64,000 nucleotides of DNA from Arion vulgaris (taxonomy: Eukaryota > Mollusca > Gastropoda > Stylommatophora > Arionidae): the NCBI GenBank assembly GCA_020796225.1, contig CM036775.1:5343393-5407392 (forward strand), given 5' to 3'. Position numbers and translations under genes: made by a program. Under the pieces are notes generated by a model. The model made no database searches, was not told where the DNA came from, and saw nothing but the letters and a program-made list of their open reading frames with translations. Positions 9,413 to 19,386 of this stretch are shown here, piece by piece. Numbering within the stretch: the first letter of the stretch is position 1; every line of letters starts with the position of its first letter.

Positions 9413-9651
9413 TTAATCAATCTCTTTGTATATTTAGTATGTCGTTCTTTACGGCTGCACCAATATTGACACCCATCTCTCTAAATCTGGTCAGCGAATG
9501 GGACTCGCAACTCTGAAATTAGAAAAGACTCAATGCATCGCCCAGAGCTATAAATGAAGGTAATTTCTTTGATCCCTGTCTGAGTACCTCCTCCCAGTTT
9601 CTGTACCGGTACCTTGCCCGCTATGAATTCAGGTGTAGTCAGGGCGACTGG
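9413..9651. other. Stretch with no recognised feature
   Basis: Mixed composition, no coding frame above background and no clear match within the window. Confidence 0.3.
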
Positions 9652-9814
9652 AAGTGGCGGCTCGTGATCATTTTTGTTGGTGGGGCCAGACATTTTTTCC
9701 GGATAAATCATGGTTTTTGTTTGCTATGTTTTAATTTATAAAATCAAAAATACAGGTTATACATTATTTTTGTGGGGCTCGGCCCCACTGGCCCTTAATG
9801 ACGAGCCGCCACTG
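9652..9814 (+). mobile_element. MITE-1 (hAT-type)
   Basis: A 163-bp element with inverted ends: 5' 'agtggcggctcgt', 3' 'acgagccgccactg'. Flanking 8-mers 'gcgactgg' and 'gcgcatgg' agree at six of eight positions, as for a decayed 8-bp duplication. There is no coding capacity, so movement needs a hAT transposase encoded elsewhere. Confidence 0.8.
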
Positions 9815-10029
9815 GCGCATGGTATAGCAATTCTGACTGATTTTTGCGTGAAGATCTGCTTTCCTTATTATCAGTGTCCTCCACCATACAGGCGTGCCTT
9901 CTCTGAAATCAGATGTAAAACTGAGACTGGCACAGTTTGTTTCTAATATGAAGCATTCTTGGGATGAAAATAAGTCTCTTTCTGTGATCCTTTTCCTATG
10001 CTCATACGTTCAGTTAGATATATAGGGAT
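9815..10029. other. Stretch with no recognised feature
   Basis: No coding frame or clear repeat. A short segment near 9838-9856 resembles the 3' part of SINE-K in inverted orientation, but too little is shared for a call. Confidence 0.3.
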
Positions 10030-10350
10030 TGATTGATTGATTGATCAATCAATCAAGTGTCATGCCTGCCGGCGTAGGCGATCATGTCTCTCCACAACTC
10101 TCTTTGCTTGGTGCATGCAATTCAGTTCTGACGTCGATATTTTGTCGAACCATGATGTCAGGCCATCCAACATCTTCTCCTCTGTCTTCCACGATCTCTC
10201 CTTCCCTGAATTTTAACTATAGTCACCAAATGTTCTAAACCTTCTCTTCGCATTATATGCCCAAAGAACCTTGATTGTCGGATTCTTATTCTTTGATAAG
10301 GTTTCTTTGTGTGCAGGCCTGATTTAAAACATCATCATTTGTTTTCTTTG
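10030..10350 (-). mobile_element. LINE-M 3' end
   Basis: The minus strand reads SGLHTKKPYQRIRIRQSRFF, GHIMRREGLEHLVTIVKIQ, GRRDRGRQRR and a terminal MIAYAGRHDT, followed by a TTGA repeat tail that forms a palindrome at 10026-10054 (gattgattgattgatcaatc). Frameshifts make it inactive. Confidence 0.75.
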
Positions 10351-10361
10351 GTAGAACCATC

Positions 10362-10658
10362 ATCAATGCACTTCCTTGAGTAACCATGTGTGCTCCGATC
10401 TCTTTCTTACGTAGAAAGATCTCAGCTCCAGTGCAGGAACTCCGTAGCACCGGCGAAAGCTCCAGATGTAATTTTTGAAAATAGTGATATTTGTTTAGAA
10501 ATTTTATTTTAAATCTTACCTAATGAATTTTGTCAGGGCAGCGACTTTCCAGCTTGCTCTTGTTGATTTTGAACTGCAAAGGGTTCTTTTACTTTCTCAA
10601 ATTGAACACGGGATCTACATTTTATCGTCCGTCTCCGATAGGACTAAAACTTGAATAA
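10362..10658 (-). mobile_element. SINE-D, 5'-truncated, inverted
   Basis: On the minus strand it runs from the middle of the family ('cctatcggagacggacgata') to the 3' end ('aagaaagagatcggagcaca', 'gaagtgcattgatgat'). It forms an inverted pair with the SINE-D piece at 10665. Confidence 0.75.
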
Positions 10659-10664
10659 GGGATC

Positions 10665-10806
10665 TCTGTGGCGGAGACTCTAGGCGGGGACCCTCGCCGG
10701 TGCTACGGAGTTCGTGCATTACAGCTGAGATCTTCCTGTGTAAGAAAGAGATCGGAGCACACATGACTACTAACCGAAGTGCAATGATGATTTTTCCTAT
10801 CAATCA
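10665..10806 (+). mobile_element. SINE-D 3' end
   Basis: The 3' terminal part of SINE-D: 'gtgctacggagttcgtgcat', 'aagaaagagatcggagcaca' and the TCAA-rich tail 'cctatcaatcaatg'. Immediately followed by another SINE-D head. Confidence 0.75.
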
Positions 10807-10925
10807 ATGACTCGTGGCGTAGAGGTTAAGTGCTCGTCTCGCGTGCCAAAGGTACCAGGTTCGCTCCCTCTTGGAGCTTCTGGATATTTTTCCAGAGATC
10901 CCTGATCTCAGTGTAAATGCGTACG
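10807..10925 (+). mobile_element. SINE-D head
   Basis: The tRNA-like start ('cgtggcgtagaggttaagtg', B-box 'ggttcgctccc') and the beginning of the body ('ccagagatccctgatctcag'). It is cut off at about 10925. Confidence 0.75.
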
Positions 10926-11104
10926 GAGTGAAAGGGGTAAGATGTTAGAAATAGAATCTACTACTGCCTTGTAGTTCGATTGGGGACAATCAAAGGCTAG
11001 CGGAGCAAACCACTGCCTTCTCTATAGCTACTCATCATAAAACTTCTGTAATACACACATGCATCCAACAACAAGTTTCTAACATCTGCAAGATGTATTG
11101 TCTA
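10926..11104. other. Left flank of the 11-kb transposon
   Basis: About 180 bases with no recognised feature, ending in the TA dinucleotide (11103-11104) that is duplicated on the far side of the transposon. Confidence 0.4.
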
Positions 11105-11210
11105 TAGTCTGTCCATTAATTCGTGAGCACGGTTGACATTGATTTTCTCGAAAACTGTCTGTTGGATATCAGTGATTTTTTGCATGCAGCCTTAGAATAT
11201 CCATGACGCT
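11105..11210 (+). repeat. Left terminal inverted repeat of the Sailor-like element
   Basis: About 106 bp, inverted partner of 13187-13296, with a few substitutions and short indels. It contains the motif 'gattttttgcatgcagcctt', also found in diverged form in the MITE at 50968-51659. Transposase binding sites are expected here. Confidence 0.85.
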
Positions 11211-11580
11211 AAAATAAAGATAACCAGTAGTCCATAGATGCTACGGATTTTGCACATCGGCGAATTCCTTTGATCTTTTATGACAATTGCAAATACGGGG
11301 CTCAAATTTTAGATTTTACAGTATCCCTAGAATTTGTCCATGTCAATTCTATTCATAGGTGTATCTCCATATTAACTTGATAGGTCAAGTAATTAAGTGT
11401 GTTGCCCTTTATGTGCAATCGTGAACTTGGATACAATATGCAACAGTTAGTCCTCCCTTCGGTCACCATTAGACCCCAGGGTGTCTTAACTTCACCACAA
11501 ATTGTATGATGGTAGACGCATTTGGATATGGAAATGTATACGTTGCTATTTCTCAGTCTGTAATCAAAATATGATTTGTA

Positions 11581-12821
11581 TCATCCCGAATCTGACGATT
11601 CCATGAGGTTGATAATTGTTACTGGCTGGACAAATTGTAATCCATCTCGGTGCCAGTACTCGTCTTCCTCTCGGAGCACATGTTCAACACACTTCTTCCA
11701 GAACTGCATGTCTATCATTGAGAGGGACTCACGTGTCAGAACTTCAACATCACACATTTTAAACGTCCTGTTCTGTTCGGCAACTTGCCCTTTTACTTTA
11801 GCCCAGACAGGCTCTATCGGATTGAGGTGAGCATGATATGGAGGTAGTCGCAAAGACGTGTGGCCGTATTCCGCAATGATTTTGTCAATATGAAGCACCT
11901 TTGTCTTATTTGTCATCCTCACCAGGTGCAACAACTCGGGTTTCAAATATGTATCATCGAAGCTGACATTTTCCTTAGCAAGCCAAGTCCTAGTTTGATC
12001 TTTTGTATTTGAAGCAGTTGGTACTTTGTCTTCCGCTGATACTGCGTTGTGATAGGATGCATTATCCATTACCAAGCATGATGGTCTGTTTAGAATTGGA
12101 AGTAGATCTTTCTCCATCCAGTGCCTGAAAATATGTCCATTCATTTCTGTGTGGTAGTCCCTACCGTCGGTACTTTTGATTGGAAAATAAGTCCAGCGTC
12201 ATGGACAAGACCTTCTTCACTGCTTCCTGCATCTGTTAGTATAATACGCTGGCCTTTGCTGCTTGATATTTTTCTTTTCTGTTCACCGTCTACTGATTGC
12301 CATTCTTTAGCATTGGTGTGGTGAGCATTGACCCAGGATTCGTCCAAATATACAATATCATAGCCTTGCCTCCGCCGCTCAAGGATCTGCCTCAGGTATT
12401 TACTTCGGGCAGCAATTAAATGTGGCTTTTCACAAATAATATTCCTGCCGCCTATAGTTTTTCTGAAGGTGAAGCCGGCGGCTCTAACAATTTTCCATAG
12501 AGTACTTTTAGAAATGTCTATGCTGCAATCTGATTGCAGTTTTAATTTCAGTTTCCTGAGAGTAACAAGTTGATTTGTCGCAAACATTTTCAAGAGCTCC
12601 CGTCTTATGACATCTATGTCAAAGTCGTCAATTGTTCTTTTCCTTCCTTGCCTGACATCAGTGCACTTTGTGTCCTGTTTAATCCATCGGGAAAAATATT
12701 CTCTATTCAGACCAAGCGCCAGTTGCGTTCGTTTCTCAGGGTTATGAATATCGCAATATAGATGACCTCTCTTAGATTCCCTACGGAAGTGTTGGTATAG
12801 TAAAACTGTAACCTTCTGCAT
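11581..12821 (-). pseudogene. Sailor-like transposase, broken by one frameshift
   Basis: Cut-and-paste transposase of about 413 residues, read from the ATG at 12819-12821 (MQKVTVLLYQHF) to the TGA at 11581-11583. The N-terminal third holds two helix-turn-helix segments (about residues 5-50 and 85-120) for binding the inverted ends. The catalytic triad is visible: first Asp in YLDESWVN at residue 160, second Asp in VMDNASYHN, and Glu in LNPIEPVWAKVK. I count 83 residues between the last two, far more than the 34 of typical mariner/Tc1 members, and the insert carries IIAEYGHTSLRLPPYHAHLN. The only lesion is a missing A in the run at 12174-12177 (plus-strand tttt), which moves the frame and creates an early TGA at 12141-12143. 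All key residues survive, so the copy is young or the lesion is a sequencing error. It is the only near-intact mobile-element gene in the window. Confidence 0.88.
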
Positions 12822-13186
12822 TGTTATAAATGTGCACTTCAGACTCATTATGAATGTGATATCAATGTCAGTTTTGATAAGCCAACAAATATGATACAAT
12901 AGCTTCATACAAATAGCGAGATACACCTATAACTATACAACGGTATCCCAATTATAACGTCATATGCTTTCCGCGTTCAAAATCGACTGGGTTAGGTGCA
13001 CGGAATTCGTGAAATTGTTGTTTACTCACGATATTTCAATGTTACCATAATGTATTTTTAGAACAACGCGTCTGTGTACCGTAGATCTGTTACTATTGTG
13101 TACAATCCGGTGAGGTTGATTTTAATATAACCTGAAGAAGAAATATTTCAAACTACATCAAATTTTCTTGGAAAAAATATTTCTCT

Positions 13187-13296
13187 AGCGTCATGGATAT
13201 TCTAAGGCTGCTTGCAAAAAAATCACTAAAAAGATCCAACAGGTAATTTTCGAGAAAATCAATTTCAAACGTGCTCACGAATTAATGGACAGACTA
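13187..13296 (-). repeat. Right terminal inverted repeat of the Sailor-like element
   Basis: The complement of 11105-11210 with slightly longer spacing in the middle. It ends GGACAGACTA and is followed by the duplicated TA. Confidence 0.85.
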
Positions 13297-13298
13297 TA

Positions 13299-13434
13299 GA
13301 TCAGCGTTTCCCAATAGTAACAGTCAATAGTTAGTCTGTGAGAATACACCGCCTCAGCCTATGACGTCACATGGCAATATTGCCGTCCGCGCTGAGGCCA
13401 GTATTTACGATGGCCGCGAGCAAACCGTACACAA
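13299..13434. other. Right flank of the Sailor-like element
   Basis: No recognised gene. The stretch 'cagcgtttcccaa' at about 13302-13314 resembles the left end of MITE-2 but no body follows. Confidence 0.35.
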
Positions 13435-13800
13435 AACTGGACGGCAGGCAAATCAAGTAGTCAAAAAAAGACTGGTAACATGGGAAGATGACGCTCAACA
13501 TCCAGGGAGGAAAGGTTGTCTAAGGGAAGTTACCCTAAAAGAAAATAGCAACCTGCTGCCTTGCAAGTCGGCTCGGGACAGCCAAAGGCTGACGGAGAGC
13601 GAACCCAGTAAACGCTGGCTTAAGGACACATCGCCGAAGGATAAGCACCAGAGCTCCAAATGACACTGAAGATGCGACGAAAACACACCGCTGCTAAGGC
13701 TGCATGAATCAGATTTTCCACATGAATGAGATTTATGGGGAAATCTGGTACATCAGTCAATTGGCGATCGCGAAGAAGAAACAGAATACAAAAGGAACGC
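13435..13800 (+). mobile_element. SINE-H
   Basis: It shares with the copies at 32412 and 35985 (minus) the segment 'cgaacccagtaaacgctggc', then 'acatcgccgaaggataagca', 'gctgcatgaatcagattttc' and the tail 'cgatcgcgaagaagaaac'. The 5' part differs from the other copies and may be a different head. Confidence 0.65.
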
Positions 13801-13885
13801 CGCACTCTTTCAGAAACGTTGCAAAGTACAAAAGACTCTTTGGCGTAGATCCAAGCCCAAATATACGGCGTTAAACAAATCGTTC

Positions 13886-14080
13886 GCCCGTCTGCCCAGC
13901 GTGTTCGTAGCGCGTTGGACTACGGGTGACTATCCCTCTGTGTGTGCGGGTTCAATTCCCGGGATGGCAGAAAAGCCACAGATTCCCAGATTTACGGTGT
14001 TCGTGGCACCGAACCGAAGGGTTATGATGTCCATGGCACTGAGCCGAAGAGCTGAAAAGCTCATGTGCTTCTGGAAAAAA
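13886..14080 (+). mobile_element. SINE-A
   Basis: Full SINE-A from 'gcccgtctgcccagcg' through the B-box-like 'gggttcaattcc' to 'gtgcttctgg' and an A-run. One base differs from the family in the B-box flank ('cccggga' for 'ccgcggga'). Confidence 0.85.
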
Positions 14081-14236
14081 AGAGAACTTGTACGAAGGAA
14101 GGGGAAGTGTTAGGAACTGATTGTCAGCGTGACAGACTCAAAACACTTCCCGTAGGAGAAAAACAGTAGCCCTGACCTACACGTGCATGGTACCATACAC
14201 AAAGTGGGTGGAGAGGGGGAATCTAATTTTAACAAG

Positions 14237-14335
14237 GGTTTCAACGTTAGTCGTTCTTGTCAAAGATAAATTATATATCACAATAAGAATGATTAAATTT
14301 GTTGCACCGAAGAACGAACGCAAAGAATCAACAGA
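14237..14335 (+). mobile_element. SINE-G tail
   Basis: The 3' part of SINE-G: 'cgttcttgtcaaagat', 'agaatgattaaat' and 'gaacgaacgcaaagaa'. The head and core are missing. Confidence 0.6.
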
Positions 14336-14539
14336 AAGCCCCTACTTTATAGTGACACACATACCAAGCTTACATTGAACCCAGCTTGGTGTAATTTCTA
14401 ACTGCTCATCTTAAATAGAGTAAAGAGAACGAGGGATGGGAACAGTGGGGGGTTCGTCGAGAAAAACACTTTCTGGTAAAATCTAGACCAGACTAATCAC
14501 AAATAGCAGGTGATCTTAAGCAATGTTTCTCAACCTATT
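14336..14539. other. Stretch with no recognised feature
   Basis: About 200 bases with no coding frame or repeat match. Confidence 0.3.
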
Positions 14540-14925
14540 TCAGTTTGTACCCTACAACAACGTTTCAAATAATGTCTTCTTTCTTCCCCATTTACTTCTT
14601 TATAGAAGTGTTGGGGGTGAAACGTAGTTATCTTGTGTGTGCTTGTAAGACACTTTGTAAGCTGATATTCATGTTTGTAAGGCTGTTCGTGATGCCGTCG
14701 CTCCATCTTTTGCATGGTCTTCCTCTTGCTTTGTACTCATTATACTTTTTCTGTGTGGCTCTCTGTGGTAGGCGATACCAGGGCATTCTTGTCAGGTGTC
14801 CAAACCATTTAATCTGTTGTTCTTTTATGAATTGCATGACTGGTTTCACCTCGTTTTCTTCTGATTTCTTCATTTCTAATTTTGTCTCTTATTGTCACAC
14901 CTGCAGTGTAATATTCCCAAATATA
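14540..14925 (-). mobile_element. LINE-T 3' end
   Basis: The minus strand encodes VKPVMQFIKEQQIKWFGHLT, RMPWYRLPQRATQKKYNEYK, ARGRPCKRWSDGITNSL and a tail with KEVNGEE. Its best relative is the plus-strand copy at 49945-50545. The RGRPxKRW block is the usual LINE C-terminus. Confidence 0.8.
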
Positions 14926-14937
14926 ACAAAGGTCTTT

Positions 14938-15112
14938 TCATGGAACCCACAGGGACAGCGAAAGAAGAGGAGGCCGAGAAATACATGGAGACAGGATTTG
15001 GAGGCAGAGATCAACAATATAAAGAAGAGCTGGAGGAAGCTGCAGGAGATAGCTAGAGATAGGAAGACTTGGTATGAGGTGGTTGAGGGCCTATGTCCCA
15101 ATCCTGGTTAAG
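14938..15112 (+). mobile_element. LINE C-terminus (NPQGQRKKRRP type)
   Basis: The frame reads WNPQGQRKKRRPRNTWRQDL, EAEINNIKKSWRKLQEIARD and RKTWYEVVEGLCPN then a stop. It is a 5'-truncated LINE fragment in the opposite direction to its neighbour; a long frame spanning both is only a chimera. Confidence 0.75.
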
Positions 15113-15154
15113 AAGGCAGATATATACAGAGAATGTTCCATACGCCATAGCCTT

Positions 15155-15375
15155 GCCCGCCTGCCCATCGTGTTCGTAGCGCGTTGGACTACGGGTGACT
15201 AGCCCTCTGTGAGTGCGGGTTCAATTCCACGGGCTGGCTGAAAAGCCACATGTTCCCCAGGTTTACGGTGTTCGTGGCACCGAACCGAAGGGTTACGATG
15301 TCCAGGGCACCGAGCTGAAGAGCTGAAAGCTCAAGTGCTTCTGGATCGGAAAAAAACCCACAAAAACCAAAAAAC
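15155..15375 (+). mobile_element. SINE-A with a 10-bp target-site duplication
   Basis: Full copy with head 'gcccgcctgcccatcgtgtt', B-box-like 'gggttcaattcc' and an A-rich tail. The 10-mer 'ccatagcctt' occurs at 15145-15154 and 15376-15385, immediately outside the element. Confidence 0.88.
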
Positions 15376-15394
15376 CCATAGCCTTATAAAGAAA

Positions 15395-15712
15395 CTAATA
15401 GGGGGCTAAATGGTTATTAAGCACTTGCCTTGCGATCCGAAGATCGTGAGTTCAAATCCGGACCGCATCGTTCTGTTCACTGGTACATTTGTTCCCCATA
15501 GTTCGCTAGGATTGTTGGCGGAGCTCGTGCATTGTGCAATACACTCTGCAGGTGACGTGCCATTTCTGCAGAGAGGGACCGAGCCATGTTGGGTAAAACC
15601 CGGTGCAATGAAGTCAATCCTTTGGCTTTTAAACCCTTTTTAATTTAAACACTTGCCAATTGACCGTCCGTAAAGACGAAAAAGGCCATATATATATCTT
15701 CTTCTGTATTCG
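15395..15712 (+). mobile_element. SINE-B, full length with 3' extension
   Basis: tRNA-like head with B-box-like 'gagttcaaatcc', body 'gtgcaatgaagtcaatcc', extension 'gaccgtccgtaaagacgaaa' and a TA/CTT end. This copy defines the 3' limit of the family together with 7722-8050. Confidence 0.8.
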
Positions 15713-15799
15713 CCCGCTATGGGTTTGTTGGCCTACACTCTTTAATATAACCAATAAAATGCTCGTCCTTCGGTTTTTTTAGTTTTGAAATTTTTTTAA

Positions 15800-15990
15800 T
15801 TTAGAAGCCCTTGAGCTTTTCAGCTGTTTGGCTCGGTGCCATGGACATCGTAACCCTTCGGTTCGGTGCCACGAACACCGTAAATCTGGAGAACCTGTGG
15901 CTTTTCTGCCAGCCCGCGGAATTGAGCAGCACTGATAGGGACTTGTCACCCGTCGTCCAACGCGCTACGAACACGCTGGGCAGGCAGGCG
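15800..15990 (-). mobile_element. SINE-A
   Basis: Minus-strand copy from 'gcctgcctgcccagcgtg' (15990) to 'cttctaaatt' (15800). The B-box region has a short change ('tgctcaattccgc'). Confidence 0.8.
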
Positions 15991-16082
15991 AACCTGTCTT
16001 GGGTTAAAAGAGGCGTGTCTCGGCTTAAAGAAGCTTTAATCCCTGACATAACAAACAGACAAATAGGTTCTTCAAATGAGTC

Positions 16083-16575
16083 ATGGGTAAACTCTCCACA
16101 CTCCCATTGTCATTTGAGATCAGAATGAGAGTTATACAGTGCTACATAGAACCAATACTGACATACGGATGCGAGTCATGGACATTGAACACACGGATCG
16201 AAAAATCTCTGAGGGCCACAGAAATGTCGTTTTACAGAAGAATGATGAGAATCCAATGGACTGCTAAATTGACTAAAGTTGAGGTGCTGAATGAGATCAA
16301 GACACAGAGAAAGCTTATCATCAATATAAGAAAGAGGTAGTCATCATTTTTCGGGCATGTGATGAGGAGGGGAGGTTTAGAACACATTGTAACAACCGGT
16401 AAAATCGAGGGTAGACGAGACAGGGAAAGACAGAGACAGAAAATTGTGGATAGTCTGACTTCATGGCACGGAAGAGCGTCAACATCTGAGATGATAGCAA
16501 ACACCAACGACAGAGATTTGTGGAGATCCATGATCGCCTACACCAGCCGGCAAGGCAGCTGATGATGATGATGTC
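16083..16575 (+). mobile_element. LINE-M relative, 3' end
   Basis: The frame gives EIRMRVIQCYIEPILTYGCE, SWTLNTRIEKSLRATEMSFY, RRMMRIQWTAKLTKVEVLNE, a stop at 16338, then FFGHVMRRGGLEHIVTTGKI and RQRQKIVDSLTSWH, ending MIAYTSRQGS and a (GAT)n tail. This covers the thumb and C-terminal regions of a LINE polyprotein. Confidence 0.8.
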
Positions 16576-16859
16576 GACTCTCCACATGCATGCGGGAATT
16601 ATCAAATGAAACTAATGGCGTATATTTGTAAAGGATTGACACTGAATATTAAGAAGACAGAAGTTATGGTTATCTCAAAAAACAGAACCCGACAAAATGC
16701 ATCATCACAGAAATTGGAACGAAGCTGAGACAAGTACATCAATTTAAATACTGCGGAGACCTGGTAACATCAGATGACAAATGAAGATCAGAAGTAAAGA
16801 GTCGAATAGGGCAGACCAAAATTGCGTTCCAGAAAATGAGAAGCATTATATGCAACAAG

Positions 16860-17024
16860 CAGTGGCGGCTCGTCATTAGGGGCCAGTGGGCCGGCTCCAC
16901 CAAAAATAATGTGTAACGTGTATTTATTATTTTATAAATTAAAATATAACCTAACCTAAAACCATGATTTTTCCGAAAATTTGTGTCTAGCCCCACCAAC
17001 AAAAATGAGCACGAGCCGCCACTG
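16860..17024 (-). mobile_element. MITE-1 (hAT-type) with perfect 8-bp duplication
   Basis: 165 bp with CAGTGGCGGCTCGT and ACGAGCCGCCACTG ends. The 8-mer 'gcaacaag' occurs at 16852-16859 and 17025-17032. It interrupts a LINE. Confidence 0.92.
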
Positions 17025-17237
17025 GCAACAAGTCAGTGTCAGTTGAGATCAGAATGAGAGTTATTGAGATAGAACCAATACTGACATACGGATGCGAGTT
17101 CAAGGATAGTAAACAGATAGAAAAACCTCTGGAGGCTACAGAGATGTGGTTTTACAGAAGAATGATGAGAATCTTATGGACTGATAAAATGACAAATGCG
17201 GATGTGTTGAATGAGGTCAAGACACAGAGAAAGCTTA

Positions 17238-17950
17238 TCTACTATCTACTATATATATAAAAAGGGATGTTTGTCTGTTTGTTTGTTACCTATAGACTCG
17301 GAAACTACTGAACAGATTTAGCTGAAATTTACAGGATATGTTTATTTTGATGTCGGGATGCTACCTGTCATAGTTTGAAATAGGTAGCACTGAAACTTTT
17401 CGAAAAATTCAAAATAATCGAAAACACGCTAATTTCATCGAGAGTTTCTAAGTTTGTTTACAATTTGCTATGAACGTTTCCGGAAGTCTACGGTATACAC
17501 ATTAATATATACACAAGATTCGATGACGTATGTTTTAAAACTATGGAAACCTCGATCTCTTTCATAGCATAAAATAATCGTTACAAGGCAATTTTACAAA
17601 AAAAGCTGAAGTTAAATTACGCAATCCAGGTTTGTTTCTTTAAAGGATTTCTACTCATTTCGAATCATGATAAGAGAAATATCAATAATATGAATGTTTG
17701 TTTGTTTGTGACCTTTAGACTCGGAAACTACTATGAAGCAGTATGTCAACATTAGTAGCAATGAAGCAGTATATCAACTGGGACGCAACATTAGTAGCAA
17801 TGAAGCAGTATATCAACTGGGACGCAACATTAGTAGCAATGAAGCAGTGTATCAACTGGGACGCGACATTAGTAGCAATGAAGCAGTATATCGACTGGGA
17901 CGTAATTCAATTTTTTATTGAAGGCGTAGCAACGCGCAGGGTACAGCTAG
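17238..17950 (+). mobile_element. Non-autonomous Helitron, 713 bp
   Basis: The 5' end is TCTACTATCTACTATATATA and the 3' end is CTAG (17947-17950), preceded by a short hairpin (gcgt-agca-acgc at about 17926-17937). The flanking bases are A (17237) and T (17951). Comparison with the empty site in the sister LINE at 16310-16325 shows an insertion between A and T with no duplication, as expected for Helitrons. No Rep/helicase frame is present. The interior contains 'gactcggaaactactgaaca' and a 39-bp tandem repeat. Confidence 0.88.
17731..17900 (+). repeat. 39-bp tandem repeat inside the Helitron, four copies
   Basis: The unit is 'atgaagcagtatatcaactg' plus 'ggacgcaacattagtagca', with few substitutions. 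It is a common kind of internal minisatellite in non-autonomous Helitrons. Confidence 0.85.
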
Positions 17951-18535
17951 TTATCAATATAAGAAAGAGGCAGTCATCATTTTTCGGACAAGTAATGAAA
18001 AAGAGAGGCTTAGAACACATTGTGACAACCGGTAAAATCCAGGGGAGACAAGACAGAGGAAGACAGAGAGAAAATTTTGGAAGCCTGACTTCATGACACG
18101 GAAGATCGTCAATACCTGAGATGATAGCAAACACAAGGGACAGAGATTTTTGATCAGATCCATAATGCCTACGCCAGCCGGCACGGCACTTGATGATGAT
18201 GATACTTGTATAAGTCACCATGGTAAACAAACCAAGTCGCGATTCGCTGCCTATAATAGTCAACGCAGAAGTCGACGCATTAATAAGTGACTACACATCG
18301 AAGGAAGATGCTGTTATCTTCACTGATGCTTCTGTGATTCGGCACAGTTGAAGAGCACGGGCTTTTATGGTTCTAACTAAAGGAAAGTTCACCAAAGAGG
18401 CAAGTGGCGTGTATGTGACAACTACTACAGCATAAATATAGAAGTCATGGCGGGGACAACATCTCTGGAGTGGCTAAAGACGCAAACATTCACTCATGCA
18501 TGCATGCTCAGCGACTCTATGAACACGATACAGAA

Positions 18536-18703
18536 CAGTGGCGGCTCGTGATCCTTTTTGTTGGTGGGGCCAGACTCAAATTTTCGGGAAAAATCATGGT
18601 TTTGGGTTAGGTTATATTTTAATTTATTATCTACTAAATACACGTTACACATTATTTTTGGTGGGACCCGGTCCCACTAGCCCTTAATGACGAGCCGCCA
18701 CTG
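18536..18703 (+). mobile_element. MITE-1 (hAT-type) with perfect 8-bp duplication
   Basis: 168 bp, ends CAGTGGCGGCTCGT/ACGAGCCGCCACTG, with 'atacagaa' at 18528-18535 and 18704-18711. It splits the RNase H motif MLSDSMNTIQ from KIKTGY. Confidence 0.92.
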
Positions 18704-18810
18704 ATACAGAAGATCAAGACCGGTTATGTACAAAGGCAGTGGATGCAGCTACTACACAATACGACAATCCATCCCCTCATCTTCATCTTTTTCCCAGGTC
18801 ATTCTGGGGT

Positions 18811-19386
18811 TCCCTCCAGATTAGCCTACCTTATCGTGGTTGGAGGGTTTGTGTGCCTTAGGATCCTTCAGGCTATGTCGGCGGGAGTCTAACTCCTGGC
18901 AAGTCTAACCAAGCCGAACAGACTGAAGGTGAAAGGCCAGACCAAAAGGCGGGGAGCAGGATGGGGCCTCATAAGGTGACAGTGCAGAACCCACCGGCGA
19001 GTGGTAAATGCTCTGGCTGCAACCAACCCATCCCCAGCTATGGGACAAATAGCACTTGTCCTCTCTCTCTTGAGGAGGACATCCTTTTTCTTGTCTTGTC
19101 TTCTACTTCTATGACACTTCCCTTAAGCATAAGGGATTAAACTACAGTGTCCAAGGAGCACACCCTGCATAAAAGCCTGGGTTGGTGAGCCCGGCAACAG
19201 AAGGCTGAAGTCATCTAGAGTAGGACGACTCCAGACAAACCCGGGAAGACAGATCTCGTCAGCAGGGGACTGCAACTGTCTAGAGAACAACCTCAAAAAA
19301 AGATGTCCTCAGAAACGGAATGTGTCAGCCATTATTGGCGGGGAGGAATCGACACATACGAACAACTCAAATGGCCATGCAATGGC
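18811..19386 (+). mobile_element. 576-bp insertion resembling a LINE 5' leader
   Basis: It is flanked by an 11-bp duplication 'cattctggggt' (18800-18810 and 19387-19397) and splits the RNase H frame exactly at PGHSG|V. The start reads 'gcctaccttatcgtggttgg', a type of sequence I associate with LINE 5' untranslated leaders. Near its end an ATG opens a frame MSSETECVSHYWRGG. It carries no reverse transcriptase. A leader-plus-start element with a clean duplication would be an internally deleted or non-autonomous LINE. Confidence 0.55.

Larger units (their letters stand above)
11105..13296 (-). mobile_element. Tc1/mariner-superfamily transposon with ~106-bp inverted ends (Sailor-like)
   Basis: A 2192-bp element with a TA duplication (11103-11104 and 13297-13298). 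The outer ends read TAGTCTGTCCATTAATTCG at the left and its complement at the right. The inverted repeats extend about 106 bp (11105-11210) and 110 bp (13187-13296), both finishing at 'agcgtcatggatattct' or its complement. Between them lies one transposase on the minus strand. Long inverted ends, TA target and an IS630-type catalytic domain define the superfamily. The wide spacing in the catalytic triad points to the group reported as DD82E/Sailor, a name I give from memory. Confidence 0.9.
16600..18205 (+). mobile_element. LINE-M relative, 3' end, carrying two nested insertions
   Basis: The same family as 16083-16575, starting further upstream (TLNIKKTEVMVISKNRTRQ near 16640). Once MITE-1 (16860-17024) and the Helitron (17238-17950) are ignored, the thumb block, the HVKTQRKLI...NIRKRQ stretch and the C-terminal block follow in order. 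It ends in a (GAT)n tail near 18190-18202. Several stops. Confidence 0.8.

Noticed and set aside
13302..13314. A third MITE-2 copy
   Set aside because: Only 13 bases of the left end are similar, with no body or right end.
14545..15111. A 188-codon plus-strand open frame
   Set aside because: Its first two thirds are the antisense of LINE-T and its last third is the sense C-terminus of another LINE. It is a chance fusion.
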